A DNA stretch of 64,000 nucleotides from Microvelia longipes (GCA_018340805.1 JACMZG010001914.1:25720569-25784568); one strand, 5' to 3'; positions 44,641 to 56,053 are shown, numbered from the stretch's first letter. Translations and numbers: made by a program. The notes: generated by a model from the letters alone, not told the origin.

Positions 44641-46015
44641 AATAATGATACTTCTCCAGGATAGTATGTATATCATATACTACTGCTGCCTATTTAAATA
44701 GAAAAACATTGAGAATTTGACTTTAAGTGTGACTAGAAGTTAAAAGTGGACCTCTCTATTAACATAAATATGGTTATTATTATCATTTATGCTTTGGTGC
44801 TTAGTTCATTAGTTCATATTAATGAGCTTATAAGTGTCCAAAACTTTCTTAAATTTGACGTACTCTATACTCTTTTTAGTACAAATTAGTAGTTTTTGTA
44901 TAATTAAGTATATTTTGAGCCTAGAAAATTAAGTTCAATTTATGATTAAAATAAATATTACGTTAGTTTAAGCAAACTTTAATTTGTTCCGTTATGTCCG
45001 ACTGGGGTCCAGGTTTTTTTTTAAATCATTAGCGGATTTTAAACTATTTATATACAACATTGTTATCATGCATTATCTTTTAGGTTGTTTATCGTTCAGG
45101 CTGGTTTGCATTTGTCAAAAAAAAAGTGCTGGAGGTTTCTAGATAGAGCTTCAGTGAACCTTGAAGTTTTGCCCGTGTTTTTACAATTTTAATTAAATCA
45201 GACTTCATTGTTTGGTCATCCAATTAGAATCGAAAATAAGGAATATGCTGTAAAACAACTCAGACTAATTGTAATGTACATTTTTTCTTAAACATTGATT
45301 TTTATTTTCATTATATATGTCACTTTTTAATTTATAACATTAGATGGTAATATGACAATTGAAATGCCTAATATTATTTCAATTATTTATTAGAATATTT
45401 TCAATTTTTTAAAGTAATTTATGTTTTGAGTTAAAAAACACATTTATATTGTTATTTAAGTGATAAAAAGACATTAAAGATGTCAATTAAATTACCAAAA
45501 AAAGGTAAGAAACCCACATGTGTCCATTATGGCCTAATTTTGACCGATTTGGTCACAGGTGTAGATGTCTCTTATGTATTAATTTTAAATAGCGGATTTA
45601 TACAGAAAGAGGTTATGTTTTTGTTTTTTTTTTAAGTTGAAGTAATTAGGTATAAATAGTAATAAAGAGAGTTCTAATTGTTCTTGTCCGCCGTTAGAGT
45701 GATAGTGACTCCTGTTGCTTCTGAAACTGATTAGCAGATCAGTTTTTAGAAGCAACAGGTCTTGTACATGTTTATGAAATTTGTAATGCTTGTTAATGAA
45801 AATGCCTTTAATTACTTGAAATTATTTATACTTATTATTATTTTTCGCAAATTTGGTGCTCACAGAACCCCCAATTTAACTACACCACAAAAAAGAAGTT
45901 CCCTTTACACAAAAAAGTACTCCATACTTCATTAAGTTATGTTTAGCAGTTCAAAATTTAAGAGAAGTGGCAGGAACTTTTGTCCACCATATATATATGC
46001 TAAAATTAAGACGAA

Positions 46016-46017
<2 letters not shown>
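44641..46017. other. Unassigned sequence with one hairpin
   Basis: The hairpin at 45711-45759 has arms CCTGTTGCTTCTGAAACTGAT and its complement, with a one-base bulge opposite two and a short loop. No gene was recognised. The frame from ATG 45482 (51 codons) has no motif. Confidence 0.5.

Positions 46018-46072
<55 letters not shown>
46018..46072. repeat. (TA)n microsatellite
   Basis: Alternating TA. Confidence 0.95.
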
Positions 46073-46472
46073 CATACGTTATAATATAATTGTATTATTA
46101 AAATTTTAGTCCTAACCTTTTATAACTCCTTTGCAAAGCACTTATTTTTGTATATCAATGTCCCTAAACTACAATCCCTTTATTTCCAGAACATGCAATG
46201 TGTATATTTTCTCTTTTAAATTATTATTTTTCTTTCATAGTAATGCAATTATTAATGATTTGTTGTTTTCTTGTTAGTTATTTATTTTAACTTGATTTTG
46301 ATACATTTGTTTCAGGTTTGTATCCAGTTTGCGTTTTTGTAAGTTAAATTTGATTTCTATATAAGACATTAGTATTACTTCTTATGAAATTGAAGTAGGT
46401 AGTTTATGTGAATGTGATTGGCATATTTATTTTAAATTAGTTTCCCTTACCCTGGACAGTGTCTGTTTCTCC
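46073..46472. other. Unassigned AT-rich sequence
   Basis: Nothing recognised. Confidence 0.6.
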
Positions 46473-46747
46473 TTTACCACATGTGCTCTTCTATATCTGC
46501 TCCACATGTGCTCTTCTATATCTGCTCCACATGTGCTCTTCTATATCTACATGCTCCACATGTGCTCTTCTATATCTGCTCACATGTGCACTGCTCTGTG
46601 CTCTTCTATATCTGCTCCACATGTGCTCTTCTATATCTGCTCCACATGTGCTCTTCTATTCTGCTCCACATGTGCTCTTCTATATCTGCTCCACATGTGC
46701 TCTTCTATATCTGCTCCACATGTGCTCTTCTATATCTGCTCCACATG
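46473..46747 (+). repeat. 25-bp minisatellite with CACATGTG in each unit
   Basis: About 11 units of CACATGTGCTCTTCTATATC-TGCTC. CACATGTG is a perfect palindrome of the E-box type. The unit is not a multiple of three, so all three forward frames cycle through the same peptide words (CSSISAPHVLFY), giving overlapping frames of 80-144 codons that are not genes. One unit near 46575-46605 is rearranged. Confidence 0.95.
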
Positions 46748-46799
46748 ATAACGACTAAAATGTGGTCTAGTCAAAAACGTTCTAAATTACTAATAAAAA

Positions 46800-46910
46800 A
46801 AATCTGGCGCGGTGGTCTGTCTGTATGGGGGACAATTTCCTTTAAATGCGTGTTTCCGTGCTCAACATTTCGTTTCTTGCTTAAGAATCCAGTTTATGCT
46901 TGCAGTCAAT
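46800..46910 (+). mobile_element. FB1 left-arm fragment
   Basis: AATCTGGCGCGGTGGTCTGT, ACAATTTCCTTTAAATGCGT, GTTTCCGTGCTCAACATTTC and TCCAGTTTATGCTTGCAGTC match the FB1 start. It is cut where SINE-A sequence begins. Confidence 0.8.
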
Positions 46911-46914
46911 TATG

Positions 46915-47128
46915 AGTCAGTGAAAATATGTTTGATTGCTTGAAAAAGCATGAGAGGAACTATAGAAATTTACGGCTCTTTCGTCTTGATTAGATGAAAT
47001 ATACCTACACTTGATATTAAAAGGAGTAGAACACTATCTTCGGGAGCTGGCAAAAAGGGCCCAACATCGTGGCCTACTTGGTAGTTTCCTTCCACTCCAC
47101 CATATTACAACTACTACTACTTAATTTT
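46915..47128 (+). mobile_element. SINE-A 3' half
   Basis: GTCAGTGAAAATATGTTTGA, GCTTGAAAAAGCATGAGAGG, GGAGCTGGCAAAAAGGGCCC and TTGGTAGTTTCCTTCCACTC match the two full copies. The tail is ACAACTACTACTACTTA. The 5' truncation is as expected for LINE-driven insertion. Confidence 0.85.
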
Positions 47129-47194
47129 AAAACCCTATACCCGTTACTTATTTTTACAATTGGTTATGCAAGACTAAGCCTCCGAAAATGTTAT

Positions 47195-47198
<4 letters not shown>

Positions 47199-47281
<83 letters not shown>
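47199..47281. repeat. (TA)n microsatellite
   Basis: About 41 TA units with no interruption. Confidence 0.97.
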
Positions 47282-47286
<5 letters not shown>

Positions 47287-47584
47287 TTTTCCGTTTAGAT
47301 GACAGTAAAATGCACGATTTGAGACTCTAAAGAGGCCTTATTGATTCAGCCTGCGTGAGCAACCAGAAGAGGGTTTCATCTACTGTGCTCGAAATATTAC
47401 TTTAAGTTTCGAAAATAATTTTATAAAAAATACTATTCATATTATTATTAATTAATAATAATAATTTTTTAAATTATTTATATATTTCAACAAAAAAATT
47501 TCCAAATATGCTACACTTTTTAACAGTTTTTTTTTTAAAAATATTTAATTTGCATATTATAATAAATATAATGTAAATAAGTGT

Positions 47585-47820
47585 TATTTGTGACGCGTTC
47601 CGTATAACGCATATAATGCGTATGCCAAGCATTCACAACTTTTTACGAACTTCGTTAGCGACCTATTGTTAAAGTATAACACGAAGTCTCGACTATGTGA
47701 CGCCATGACTTTGAAAAAAGTTTTTGACACCAAAAAACCTTATTCAATTGGTGAAGCATTTCTTTTTTGTAAAACATACGCATATCGCGTGAATGCGTCG
47801 GAATGCGTTTTGTACGCGTT
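47585..47820. mobile_element. Degenerate inverted repeat rich in GCG words
   Basis: GACGCGTTCCGTATAACGCA-TATAATGCGTATGCC at 47591 and ACATACGCATATCGCGTGAA-TGCGTCGGAATGCGTTTT at 47777 are approximate reverse complements. CpG density is far above the flanks. An 82-codon frame crosses it without a known domain. Confidence 0.45.
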
Positions 47821-48439
47821 TAAGATTTTAATTATTTTTCGATGCGTATTTTTTAACGTAGGTTTTGGAAGGTATTTCGGACCTCCCATGATATTGAGTA
47901 TCAGAGAGCATTAATTTTTTTATTTTTTTGTGTGAAAAATAATGGATAATTTGTCAGTTATTTTTTTGTTAGTTTTTCATGATAATTTTGTTTTCCCTAG
48001 TGAATTCCAATAGGCATTAGTGATTTTCAGAGCATTGACACCTCTACACTTCTGTAATCTCTTTGTATTTAGTCTTTTTTATTTTTTTTTAAACCATATT
48101 TTTTTTATATGATTTTAATATTTTCTTTATTTTTTATACTTTCGCTGTATTTTCTAATTTTTCAATTCACTTTTCTTCCTCATGTCAATACTTAGTAAAT
48201 TATACATTTACTTTATTTAAAAAGTATAAGCGGGGACCTTCTTCTCAACAAAACATTTTAACTTAATTTTTCCGAAATTTTTGTTGACGAAACGACTTCC
48301 AGGTTTTTAATAGGGTTTGCAATATTTTGATGTCGGCTGTGTCAAAGCTCGACATTAAATTAAATTTAATCTTCCGTACGATGTGCAGGAGGTTTTCTTA
48401 ATAACATTTATTTATTTAATATTAATTGATTCTATTGCT
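47821..48439. other. Unassigned AT-rich sequence
   Basis: Nothing recognised. Confidence 0.6.
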
Positions 48440-49440
48440 GCAGCTTTATTTAATTAAGTGATGTGATATGATTTTCTATCTTATTAATATTTGACTGTTA
48501 TTTAAGTAAAGTGACGTGATATAATTTTATATCCTAATAATATTTGATTGTTATTTAAGTTAAGTGACGTGATATGATTTTATATCTTAATAATATTTTA
48601 TTGTTATTTAAATTCAGGGACGTGATATGATATTCTACCTTTATAATATTTTATTGTTATTTAAATAAAGTGACGTGATGTGATATTCTACCTTTATAAT
48701 ATATGATTGTTATTTAAATTCAGGAACGTGATATGATATTCTACCTTTATAATATTTGATTGTTATTTAAATAAAGTGACGTGATGTGATATTCTACCTT
48801 TATAATATTTGATTGTTATTTAAATCCAGGGACGTGATATGATATTCTACCTTTATAATATTTGATTGTTATTTAAATAAAGTGACGTGATATAATTTCC
48901 TCTCTTATAAGGCGCGGTCGAATATCCACGGCATTCTAGAACATTGGATCACCAACAAACTTTTTTTATAACTTTTTTTTCAAAATTTTCAGTAATTAGC
49001 CGGATTTGTGATAAATGAAGCCTATTTCCGTAATCTGCACGCTCTTTTGGTTAATCTCAAAGAGTATTTACATTCACTCAACGATTTATTTTTAATCTAA
49101 CTTGGTACATACATAACTACTGTTAGACGTCAATATTTTGTGTTATATTTTGACATGTCATATTTGTTAACATTGACCTCTAACAGTAGTTATGTATGTA
49201 CCAAGTTAGATTAAAAATAAATCGTTGAGTGAATGTAAATACTCTTTGAGATTAACCAAAAGAGCGTGCAGATTACGGAAATAGGTTTCATTTATCACAA
49301 ATCCGGCTAATTTCTGAAAATTTTGAAAAAAAAAGTTTGTTGGTGATCCAATGTTCTAGAAGGCCGTGGATATTCGACCGCGCCTTATTAATTTTTGATT
49401 GTTTTTTAAATTATAAGTGACGTGTGATTGTATATATTTC
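48440..49440 (+). repeat. ~58-bp minisatellite split by a MITE
   Basis: Units contain AAGTGACGTGATATGATATT-CTACCTTTATAATATTTGAT-TGTTATTTAAAT. About eight units lie at 48440-48907, and a part-unit with TTTTTGATTGTTTTTTAAAT and AAGTGACGTG resumes at 49388-49430. Alternation between AAATAAAGTGACG and AAATTCAGGGACG gives a two-unit higher-order pattern. Confidence 0.9.
48910..49385. mobile_element. Near-palindromic MITE flanked by TA
   Basis: Arms 48910-49127 and 49179-49385 are reverse complements with only a few mismatches and one short indel, around a loop of about 51 bases. Ends are AGGCGCGGTCGAATATCCAC and its complement. TA flanks both sides (48908-48909, 49386-49387), and removing one TA plus the element restores the minisatellite reading. 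TA duplication is typical of Tc1/mariner-type transposition. No coding capacity; transcription would give a hairpin with about 200-bp stems. Confidence 0.93.
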
Positions 49441-50257
49441 TATTTGTCATAAATATACTCTGTTTTTACGAGCCACCTCTTACGCTTTTTCACTATTAAC
49501 TTTATTGATTATTGCCTATAATAAATTATGTTTTGCTACAAATTTGTATTAACTACATACAAATTTCAGCCATCAGTCGTGGTATGCGAAGAGGCAATAT
49601 CTTAAAATTCTTCAAAAACATTCTTTTAAATCGTGAAATAATATGTACATATCGGTAGTGATGTGTTTGGATTTTACAAAAATATTTTTTGTATGTAAGG
49701 GAACACGTTCTTGACTCTAATAGAGCAATTTTCGTACATCTGTCTCGTATGAAAAACTATCGATCCTTTTAAGGAATAATCTACTTAGACATCAGACGTC
49801 TATCAAAAACGTTTTCATCCAAAAAAATAACGAATGACTAACATAATCGAGTATACCACATATCAGGACATGAATGGGTAAAAAAGTTAAACCATTGAAC
49901 ATTTTTCCCTGAGTGTAAAATCGCAGACTTGATAGGATGAATGACCGGAAAAATTGCAGTGAAAACCCGGGTTAAAGTACCCGGTTTATTTTTGGTGTAA
50001 TGTGTGATGTATTAGGTAAAATGGGATAATGCACAACGCATGTGACGTGTGGTAAGCATTTGCTAAGTGACTTTAAAGAGGACCATTACCTTGCATTATG
50101 GTGCAAATATGAAGTCATTCACTTCTTTAGAATATCATTCTTTGACTAAATCATGTGTTTTTAAATAATTTTAGTTGTTGCTGATCAGTTTTTAATTATT
50201 TCTTGAAATAGAGGGACTACTGAATAGGCTTAATTAATATATTTTATTTATCTGCCT
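49441..50257. other. Unassigned AT-rich sequence
   Basis: Nothing recognised. Confidence 0.6.
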
Positions 50258-50488
50258 CCGTAGCCGCGGTCGTAGAGTACTGAACTTTGGCTCCGGAGGT
50301 CCGAGGTTCACAGCCTCAGTCAGCGAGGGTCAGCTCTCAGTTGTTTATGAATAGAATTTGTTGTAAAAAGATTTCGCCAGCTTTAGCTTTACTTTGACCA
50401 TAGTAAATGACCCACCCGAGGTTGTTCCTGCAGGGCGAATACCCTGTAGGGCCGAAAGGCCCTAAAACGGGCATTATTATTATTGTAA
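50258..50488 (+). mobile_element. SINE-B, tRNA-derived SINE with ATT tail
   Basis: The head has GTAGCCGCGGTCGTAGAGTA (A-box-like) and GGTCCGAGGTTCACAGCC (B-box-like). The 3' part includes AGGTTGTTCCTGCAGGGCGA and a perfect hairpin TAGGGCC-GAAA-GGCCCTA with a GNRA-type loop at about 50447-50464. It ends ACGGGCATTATTATTATTGT. A related 3' piece lies inverted at 60985-61052. Frames over it are not genes. Confidence 0.8.
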
Positions 50489-50832
50489 TATTTTTTATTT
50501 ATATTGTTTTTTTAAACAAGTTCTTTACTGGCAAAAGTATACAATATTTATTTTGTGTAAACCGGAGCCATATTTTATTTATTAATTTGGGTTGATTTGT
50601 GCCTCTTTATTTTAATTTATTTTTTTTTATTTATTTTGGTATGAAATTTGATTATTTTTTTGGGGTGTGAGGGGCTTTGTATTTTAAATTTTATTTTTTG
50701 CAGGATTATCAAAAGATGATATTTTTTATGGTGTTTTGAATAGGTTTATATTGTAAAGGGATTTTGCAGAAGTGTCAAAGAGGGTTTCCTATGCAGTCTG
50801 TGGACTGACTTTTGATGAATCAACCTGGCATT
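50489..50832. other. Unassigned AT-rich sequence
   Basis: Nothing recognised. Confidence 0.6.
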
Positions 50833-51114
50833 TATATTGTTCATAAGGGTTCGGGGTTTCTCGAAACTTTTCCTCATCACGTCGGATTGATACCCTCATC
50901 AACTTTACTTTGGACTTGCTTAGCACATCCTCTGACATTGACTATATTCGTTTTATTCCCAGCGGTCACCCATTCAAGCACTTATCTCGCTTAATGACGC
51001 TTAATTTTTATGATCCTACAAAAACCGTAGATATCTTGCCATATTGAAACGATGCTTAGAATATTTATTTTTTACGCAAAGGGATACACTAACTTTGACT
51101 CAATTAGATTATTT
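50833..51114 (+). mobile_element. F2 repeat, 5' third
   Basis: ATAAGGGTTCGGGGTTTCTC, TTCCTCATCACGTCGGATTG, TTGGACTTGCTTAGCACATC, TCGTTTTATTCCCAGCGGTC, TATCTCGCTTAATGACGC and TTTGACTCAATTAGATTATT. It breaks off directly at the start of the next F2 copy. Confidence 0.8.
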
Positions 51115-51870
51115 TAAAAAATCGGGTACGGGGTACCTCGGAACTTTTCCTCAATCCTCCTTGCTTCGGACTGTTCGCCAAATTAATACTGCAACACGGC
51201 TTTGTACATGCTTCGCTCGTCTTATGATAGTAAATGCATCCGTTTCATTCTCGACGGTCACCCATACAGCACTAACATCGCTCAATAATTTTTAAGATTC
51301 AACAAAAATCATATATATACTGAAACAAAACTTAGTGTACTTATTTATTATGTAATAATATACATTTTTACTAAATTTCAACCTAAATGGACGATTTCCC
51401 AATTTTTGACATTTCTTTAAAAAACGTACACAAGTCATTCAATAAAAATTAAACGAATGCTGATAATAATATGAAACTTGGCTCATAGGTTAGCCTTATA
51501 CATAGTCACATGCGTGCCAAATCTCAATCTGATCACTTTTCCGCGTTTTATGATTTATCAAAATTTTCACTGAGTCATTATTGCAGATGAATGACATCAT
51601 AAAAAAAATATTTTAAGAATAGCACAAATACAGCGGTAGACTGATTTTTGTACAAAATTTCAACTTTCTGGAAAAATGCAGTAGGCGTTACGATGAGAAC
51701 AGACACTCACAAACATACACACACACCTACCCACAGACAGATAACTTTGCGAAAACCACTCAGGCGGATTTAAAAACGCCTAAAACTGATAATTCCGGTT
51801 TCATCCCGGTTTCGGATTTTTTGCCAACACAATACTTTTCCTATATACCTACGGTATAAATGGGAAAAGT
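51115..51870 (+). mobile_element. F2 repeat, near full length
   Basis: AAAAAATCGGGTACGGGGTA-CCTCGGAACTTTTCCTCA at the start, then ACATGCTTCGCTCGTCTTAT, AAACGAATGCTGATAATAAT, CTTTTCCGCGTTTTATGATT, ACACACCTACCCACAGACAG, TTCATCCCGGTTTCGGATTT and CCTATATACCTACGGTATAA-ATGGGAAAAGTAA at the end. It seems to have inserted into, or duplicated from, the copy at 50833. Confidence 0.87.
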
Positions 51871-51984
51871 AACAATCATATTTATTGTGTAAAATGTAAA
51901 GAAATGTAAGGAGCTTTATTATTTATTATTAAGTGCTGTATAAATTTTTGCAATTTTACAAATCTAATAATGCTAAAAAGGAAA

Positions 51985-52230
51985 TGTTACTTTTTCTCAC
52001 CTTCTGCCGTAGATATAAGGAAAATATTGTTTTCACCTAAAAATTCCAAAACTAAGGATTCATCATATTTATCCATTTCGAGCTCCTTTCTGATGTTCTG
52101 AGTGGTTTTATCATGCTGTCTGTCTGTGTCTCTGTCCCGCATAACTTTAACTGTGTTTATTCTAGAGAGGTGAACACACAATTGGACCTAAGGTCTAGCT
52201 GTGCTGCCCAAAAATAATATTTTTCAGAGC
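51985..52230 (-). mobile_element. F2 3'-end fragment
   Basis: TTACTTTTTCTCACCTTCTG-CCGTAGATATAAGGAAAA is the palindromic end. GAGTGGTTTTATCATGCTGT, CTGTCTGTGTCTCTG and GCCCAAAAATAATATTTTTC follow. It lies opposite in orientation to the copy at 51115. Confidence 0.8.
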
Positions 52231-52904
52231 AGGATAATGTATGTTGCTGTGTCATCAAATTTGTTTGAAATTCGTTAAAATCGAAAATTTGTGGAAAGCA
52301 GTGATTAAGACAGAAACCGGTTTTTTCTTAGTTTGTGTATCTGAAGAAGATTTTATTTTCGTTGATTCCGCTACCGGTATATTATCCGGAATGTTTTTTT
52401 AGATTTTTTTTAAGAACCCTTTTTTTTATAGAAGTCTTTGATGCCTGGAGAATTAATTGAGGTTTTAAGTATTAATTACGAAAAATTCTGCTATTAATGC
52501 GCCAATAACTTTAAATTAATAAAAAGTCTTTGTAAGCCGGCGGTTATTTTATAAATTACCGTGCGGATATCTAACTACGTCTGCCTCATTAATTTTATGA
52601 ACACCACAGTATTTTTTAACCCCAGTACAATACAGTTCGAAAGTTTGGTTATGGGCAATTAGCGAATGAAGTTAATAGAGGAGTAACAAACTATAAATTT
52701 CATAAAAATAAGTAAAATCAGTATTGTACTCCCCTAAAGAAAATACCTAAAGAAAATCTCGCTAATCTAAAGATTTAATTATTTTATCTAAAGAAGTTCC
52801 TCTTTTAAGAGCATTAAGACCTATGGCCCCTTTTCTTATATTAAAAAAATAGACCAATTATAGGATTTCCTTTTAAAATTTTAATTTTTTCGTCAAATAT
52901 TTTC
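52231..52904. other. Unassigned AT-rich sequence
   Basis: Nothing recognised. Confidence 0.6.
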
Positions 52905-53045
52905 ACCCACAAATATACTTTTTTCTTCCAAATATTTTTTGTTCTTCCAAATATTATTTTCCTTCCAAATATTTTTTCTTCAAATATTTTCCTTCCGAAT
53001 ATTTTTCTTTCCAAATATTTTTTGTTCTTCCAAATATTGAATAAA
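52905..53045 (+). repeat. Short tandem array of CTTCCAAATATTTTT
   Basis: About seven irregular units of 15-21 bp (TTCTTCCAAATATTTTTTGT and variants). Confidence 0.88.
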
Positions 53046-54354
53046 ATATTTGCTTTAGTATTACTTTTCCATTAGTATTACTCTATTTTGTCTTCTGCCA
53101 AGTTTAATCTGCATAATAACGTTTTCTTATTTTAAACTTGGCTATTTCTTTTAAACTATTTGTAGACCAAACTTTAAATAAAGTCTTGAAAGATTAAAAA
53201 CTCAAGAAAATAATTGAATAATGAGTTTATTATCTTCGGAAAAAGAAGAATTACGACCTAACAGAACATTGTTTGTCTTTATGGGAATTAGGTATTTCTG
53301 ATACCGTCAATTTCCGACTCATCCTATGATTGTTTCCGGGAGTTTTGATTCGATTGTCTCCATGGTCGATCTTTTGATCTACTTCCCGTTACTTGCTGTC
53401 TTAATCTTATGATCTGTTTGTGTAAGATATGTCTTTGTCTAGACAATTTTTCGGTAGAATTACAGTTAAGTATAATAATTGATCGGAATTCAATTTTTTT
53501 TCTATTTGTAATAGCTTTTAGCTATTGTTTTAATACTGATCTCAAAATACATAGCATTAAGTTTAAGTCTTTAATAGTTACTTAAAATACTCTATATAAT
53601 TTAAAGTATTTTTACCTGTTCAGGTTATATAGGGGGTTTGCTTTCCTTTTCTATCTCTATTTGTCTATCTGACATTGTCTATTTTTTAATGTCTAAGAAA
53701 ATTAAATTATAAGGGTTTTGCATTTTCAAATAAATATAGTTCGTATTTTTTGTTCTTACTCTTGTTAGATGCTACATAACTTTCCTATTCATTCCATTTT
53801 ATATTCCTATATATTTTTCTCTTTGTGAAAACGTTAAATCAGCAAGAATTTATATTTTTATCTGTAAATTTATTTTTATGAAAAAATTTTTCATCTAATA
53901 TAATAACGAATCGTTTTATTGCTTCAATATCAGTTGAGGAGTAGATTTATTAATTAAACATTATCAGTAAAACTAACCACAGTTTCACAAAAAAAGATTG
54001 AGATAAGCCTATTAATACTTTTGACAAGTTGACAAGATACAATGTTTTCTTTGCTTCTATACCGACGAAGCTGTTTCTATAATATATTATAAAAAAAACT
54101 GCGATATCTATTGTCGCAGTTTTTAACTAAATATTTTTTTTCAAAACGAAAATAAATAAAAAAAATCCCCAACAACTAAAATAAGGAATAATTTTATTTA
54201 AAATTGCCTCTAATATTCACAAATTATTTTTAAGTGTCGAATCGCCTCCTTTTATTACCTTTAAAGTAATAGCTTTAGTTTTAAATTTTTAAATCATCTT
54301 CAAAATGACTCTATTTCACTAAACTGTAAAACTTTTAAAGGTTTAAACTTGAAA
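53046..54354. other. Unassigned AT-rich sequence with one hairpin
   Basis: A perfect 11-bp hairpin lies at 54094-54104/54114-54124 (AAAAACTGCGA/TCGCAGTTTTT, 9-nt loop). It looks like a bacterial terminator but no bacterial gene is near. No gene recognised. Confidence 0.55.
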
Positions 54355-54788
54355 AATTCTGACGCGTTGGTCCGCATGCTAGGCGAATTTCCTTTTGAAT
54401 GAGCGTTTCTAAACTAACCAAAAAACTTCTTGCTTAAGTTTTCGATTTATGCTTTATAACTTGAGTAGTTATTCAATTATAAGACACTACTCGATACTTA
54501 TTTTTCCTAATTTTTTAAAGGACATTCTTATATTTACCTAATTGATTTTACAAGACTATGCCACCAAAATTGTCAGTGCACACCACTATTTGGACTAGTT
54601 GATTCAGTCATTGCTTACCTCAAAAGGTTTTGGCATATTTTCTTTGAGAAAAAATGAGTAACGGGTAGAGTTTTATAATAAAGTAACTGATCAAGTTATT
54701 GAGCATAAACCGGAAACTCAAGTGAGAAATAGGGTGCTTAAACCGGCATGTTCGCTCGGCATGAGGACCACTGTGCCAGAATTATTTT
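54355..54788. mobile_element. FB1 foldback element, best two-armed copy
   Basis: Left: AATTCTGACGCGTTGGTCCG, CATGCTAGGCGAATTTCCTT, TTCTTGCTTAAGTTTTCGAT, TTATGCTTTATAACTTGAGT. Right: AAAAATGAGTAACGGGTAGA, GATCAAGTTATTGAGCATAA, ACCGGAAACTCAAGTGAGAA, CTCGGCATGAGGACCACTGT. The arms pair over most of their length around a centre with CCACCAAAATTGTCAGTGCA and GCTTACCTCAAAAGGTTTTG. Confidence 0.88.
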
Positions 54789-54817
54789 AATTAATATCAT
54801 GAATAAAGCGATGAAAA

Positions 54818-54985
54818 ATTATCGACTTTACCAGCATTCGAACTTAAGTACTCTTGCTTTGAGTTCTTTAAGTGGTCCAATCGACTCCGGATTGTATTTA
54901 TTTAACTCAAAGCCCTAATTTTTAAACTTTTCAACAATTTATCATTCACTTTAGGTGGTCATATCAACTTCAGACCTTTTTTTAT
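54818..54985 (-). mobile_element. tRNA-like head beside FB1, with a second partial head
   Basis: Minus strand: CCGGAGTCGATTGGACCACT, then GTACTTAAGTTCGAATGCTG with B-box core GTTCGAATGC, about 40-50 bases outside the FB1 end. A second head piece, GGTCTGAAGTTGATATGACC, lies at about 54960-54980. These two match the heads at 8778 and 32594. Confidence 0.5.
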
Positions 54986-56015
54986 TCAATTCATCACTAT
55001 TCAAATGAGAGGTCCTTTTCTTGCGAAAAATTTTAATCTAGAATTTTTCTGATTTTTGTGTCAAATTTTGCTGACTCACCAAACCAGAATTATGACTTTA
55101 TAACAACCTGATTGACGCCTGCCATGTCGCCTTTTCTATTTGCAAATTATTCCAAAGGAAATTCGCTGAAAATGAGCGCATGAAAAATATGCTTATTTAT
55201 CTTGAAAAGTCGCTATGAAACGTTTTCAATGTTTTGTTTAAATTTATTTTAATAACTTTTGAGCTTTTTTACTGTTCTTTATTATCCCTGGGCGAAAGCT
55301 TTTCAACAATTTATTTTCAATAAATTTTTTAAAGGACTAAAGTCTTCATTAATTATTTAATTAAATTTATTTTAGACAAAGAAATTGTGGGATAATCTAT
55401 AATTTGTATATTTTCCATTAAATGCGTTTTGTACTTTGGTTTTTATTTTTGCAGCTTATTTAGGAAAATATAATTTATGACGATATTTAGTTGCTTCTTC
55501 ATTAATTTATCTCTATTAGCGTTTTTTAAATTAATAGTGTTTTAAAACGTGAATTAAATAACTATATATTATATTTTTTTTAATATAAAGATGTAAGGTA
55601 TGTTATTAAAAGATGCTTGTTTTTAGCCACTAAAGTTACCCATTTTTTCTTATGTCTTAATTTTGTTTCGCAAAAAAGGGGTGTTTAAAAAAGGAATAAA
55701 AAAATGTTTAGGTAGTTTAATTTTTGTAAAAATGTTTTTAATTATAATATTTGGTTAGTAAATAACTTAATTTCCGGTGTTATATTTTGTACGTAATATG
55801 TTCTTAAAATGACTAAATTAAATTCTGAATAAAAATTGAAGATTTGTGTCCCGAGCCTGTAAGCTATCATGGAATACTCAGGAAAACTCAATGATGCTTT
55901 TTTTGGGCCACTTTTGTTCTGTTAGCAATAAACTTACTATATGTTTACTGTACTATAAGTTTGATATGCTCGATTAATAAATAAGTAAATAATAATAAAG
56001 CGCGTAAAAAGTAAG

Positions 56016-56017
<2 letters not shown>
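54986..56017. other. Unassigned AT-rich sequence
   Basis: AAGGAAATTCGCTGAAAATG at 55157 is the recurrent edge motif. Otherwise nothing. Confidence 0.55.

Positions 56018-56048
<31 letters not shown>
56018..56048. repeat. Short (TA)n tract
   Basis: About 14 TA units. Confidence 0.9.

Positions 56049-56053
<5 letters not shown>

Noticed and set aside
46459..46915. Three overlapping frames of 80-144 codons
   Set aside because: The 25-bp unit is not a multiple of three, so every forward frame cycles through the same repeat peptide. This is a minisatellite artefact.
50407..50595. 62-codon frame in SINE-B
   Set aside because: It starts inside the SINE and runs into its ATT tail and flanking AT-rich DNA.
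54094..54124. Rho-independent terminator
   Set aside because: The hairpin plus T-run has the shape, but the window is eukaryotic and no gene precedes it.
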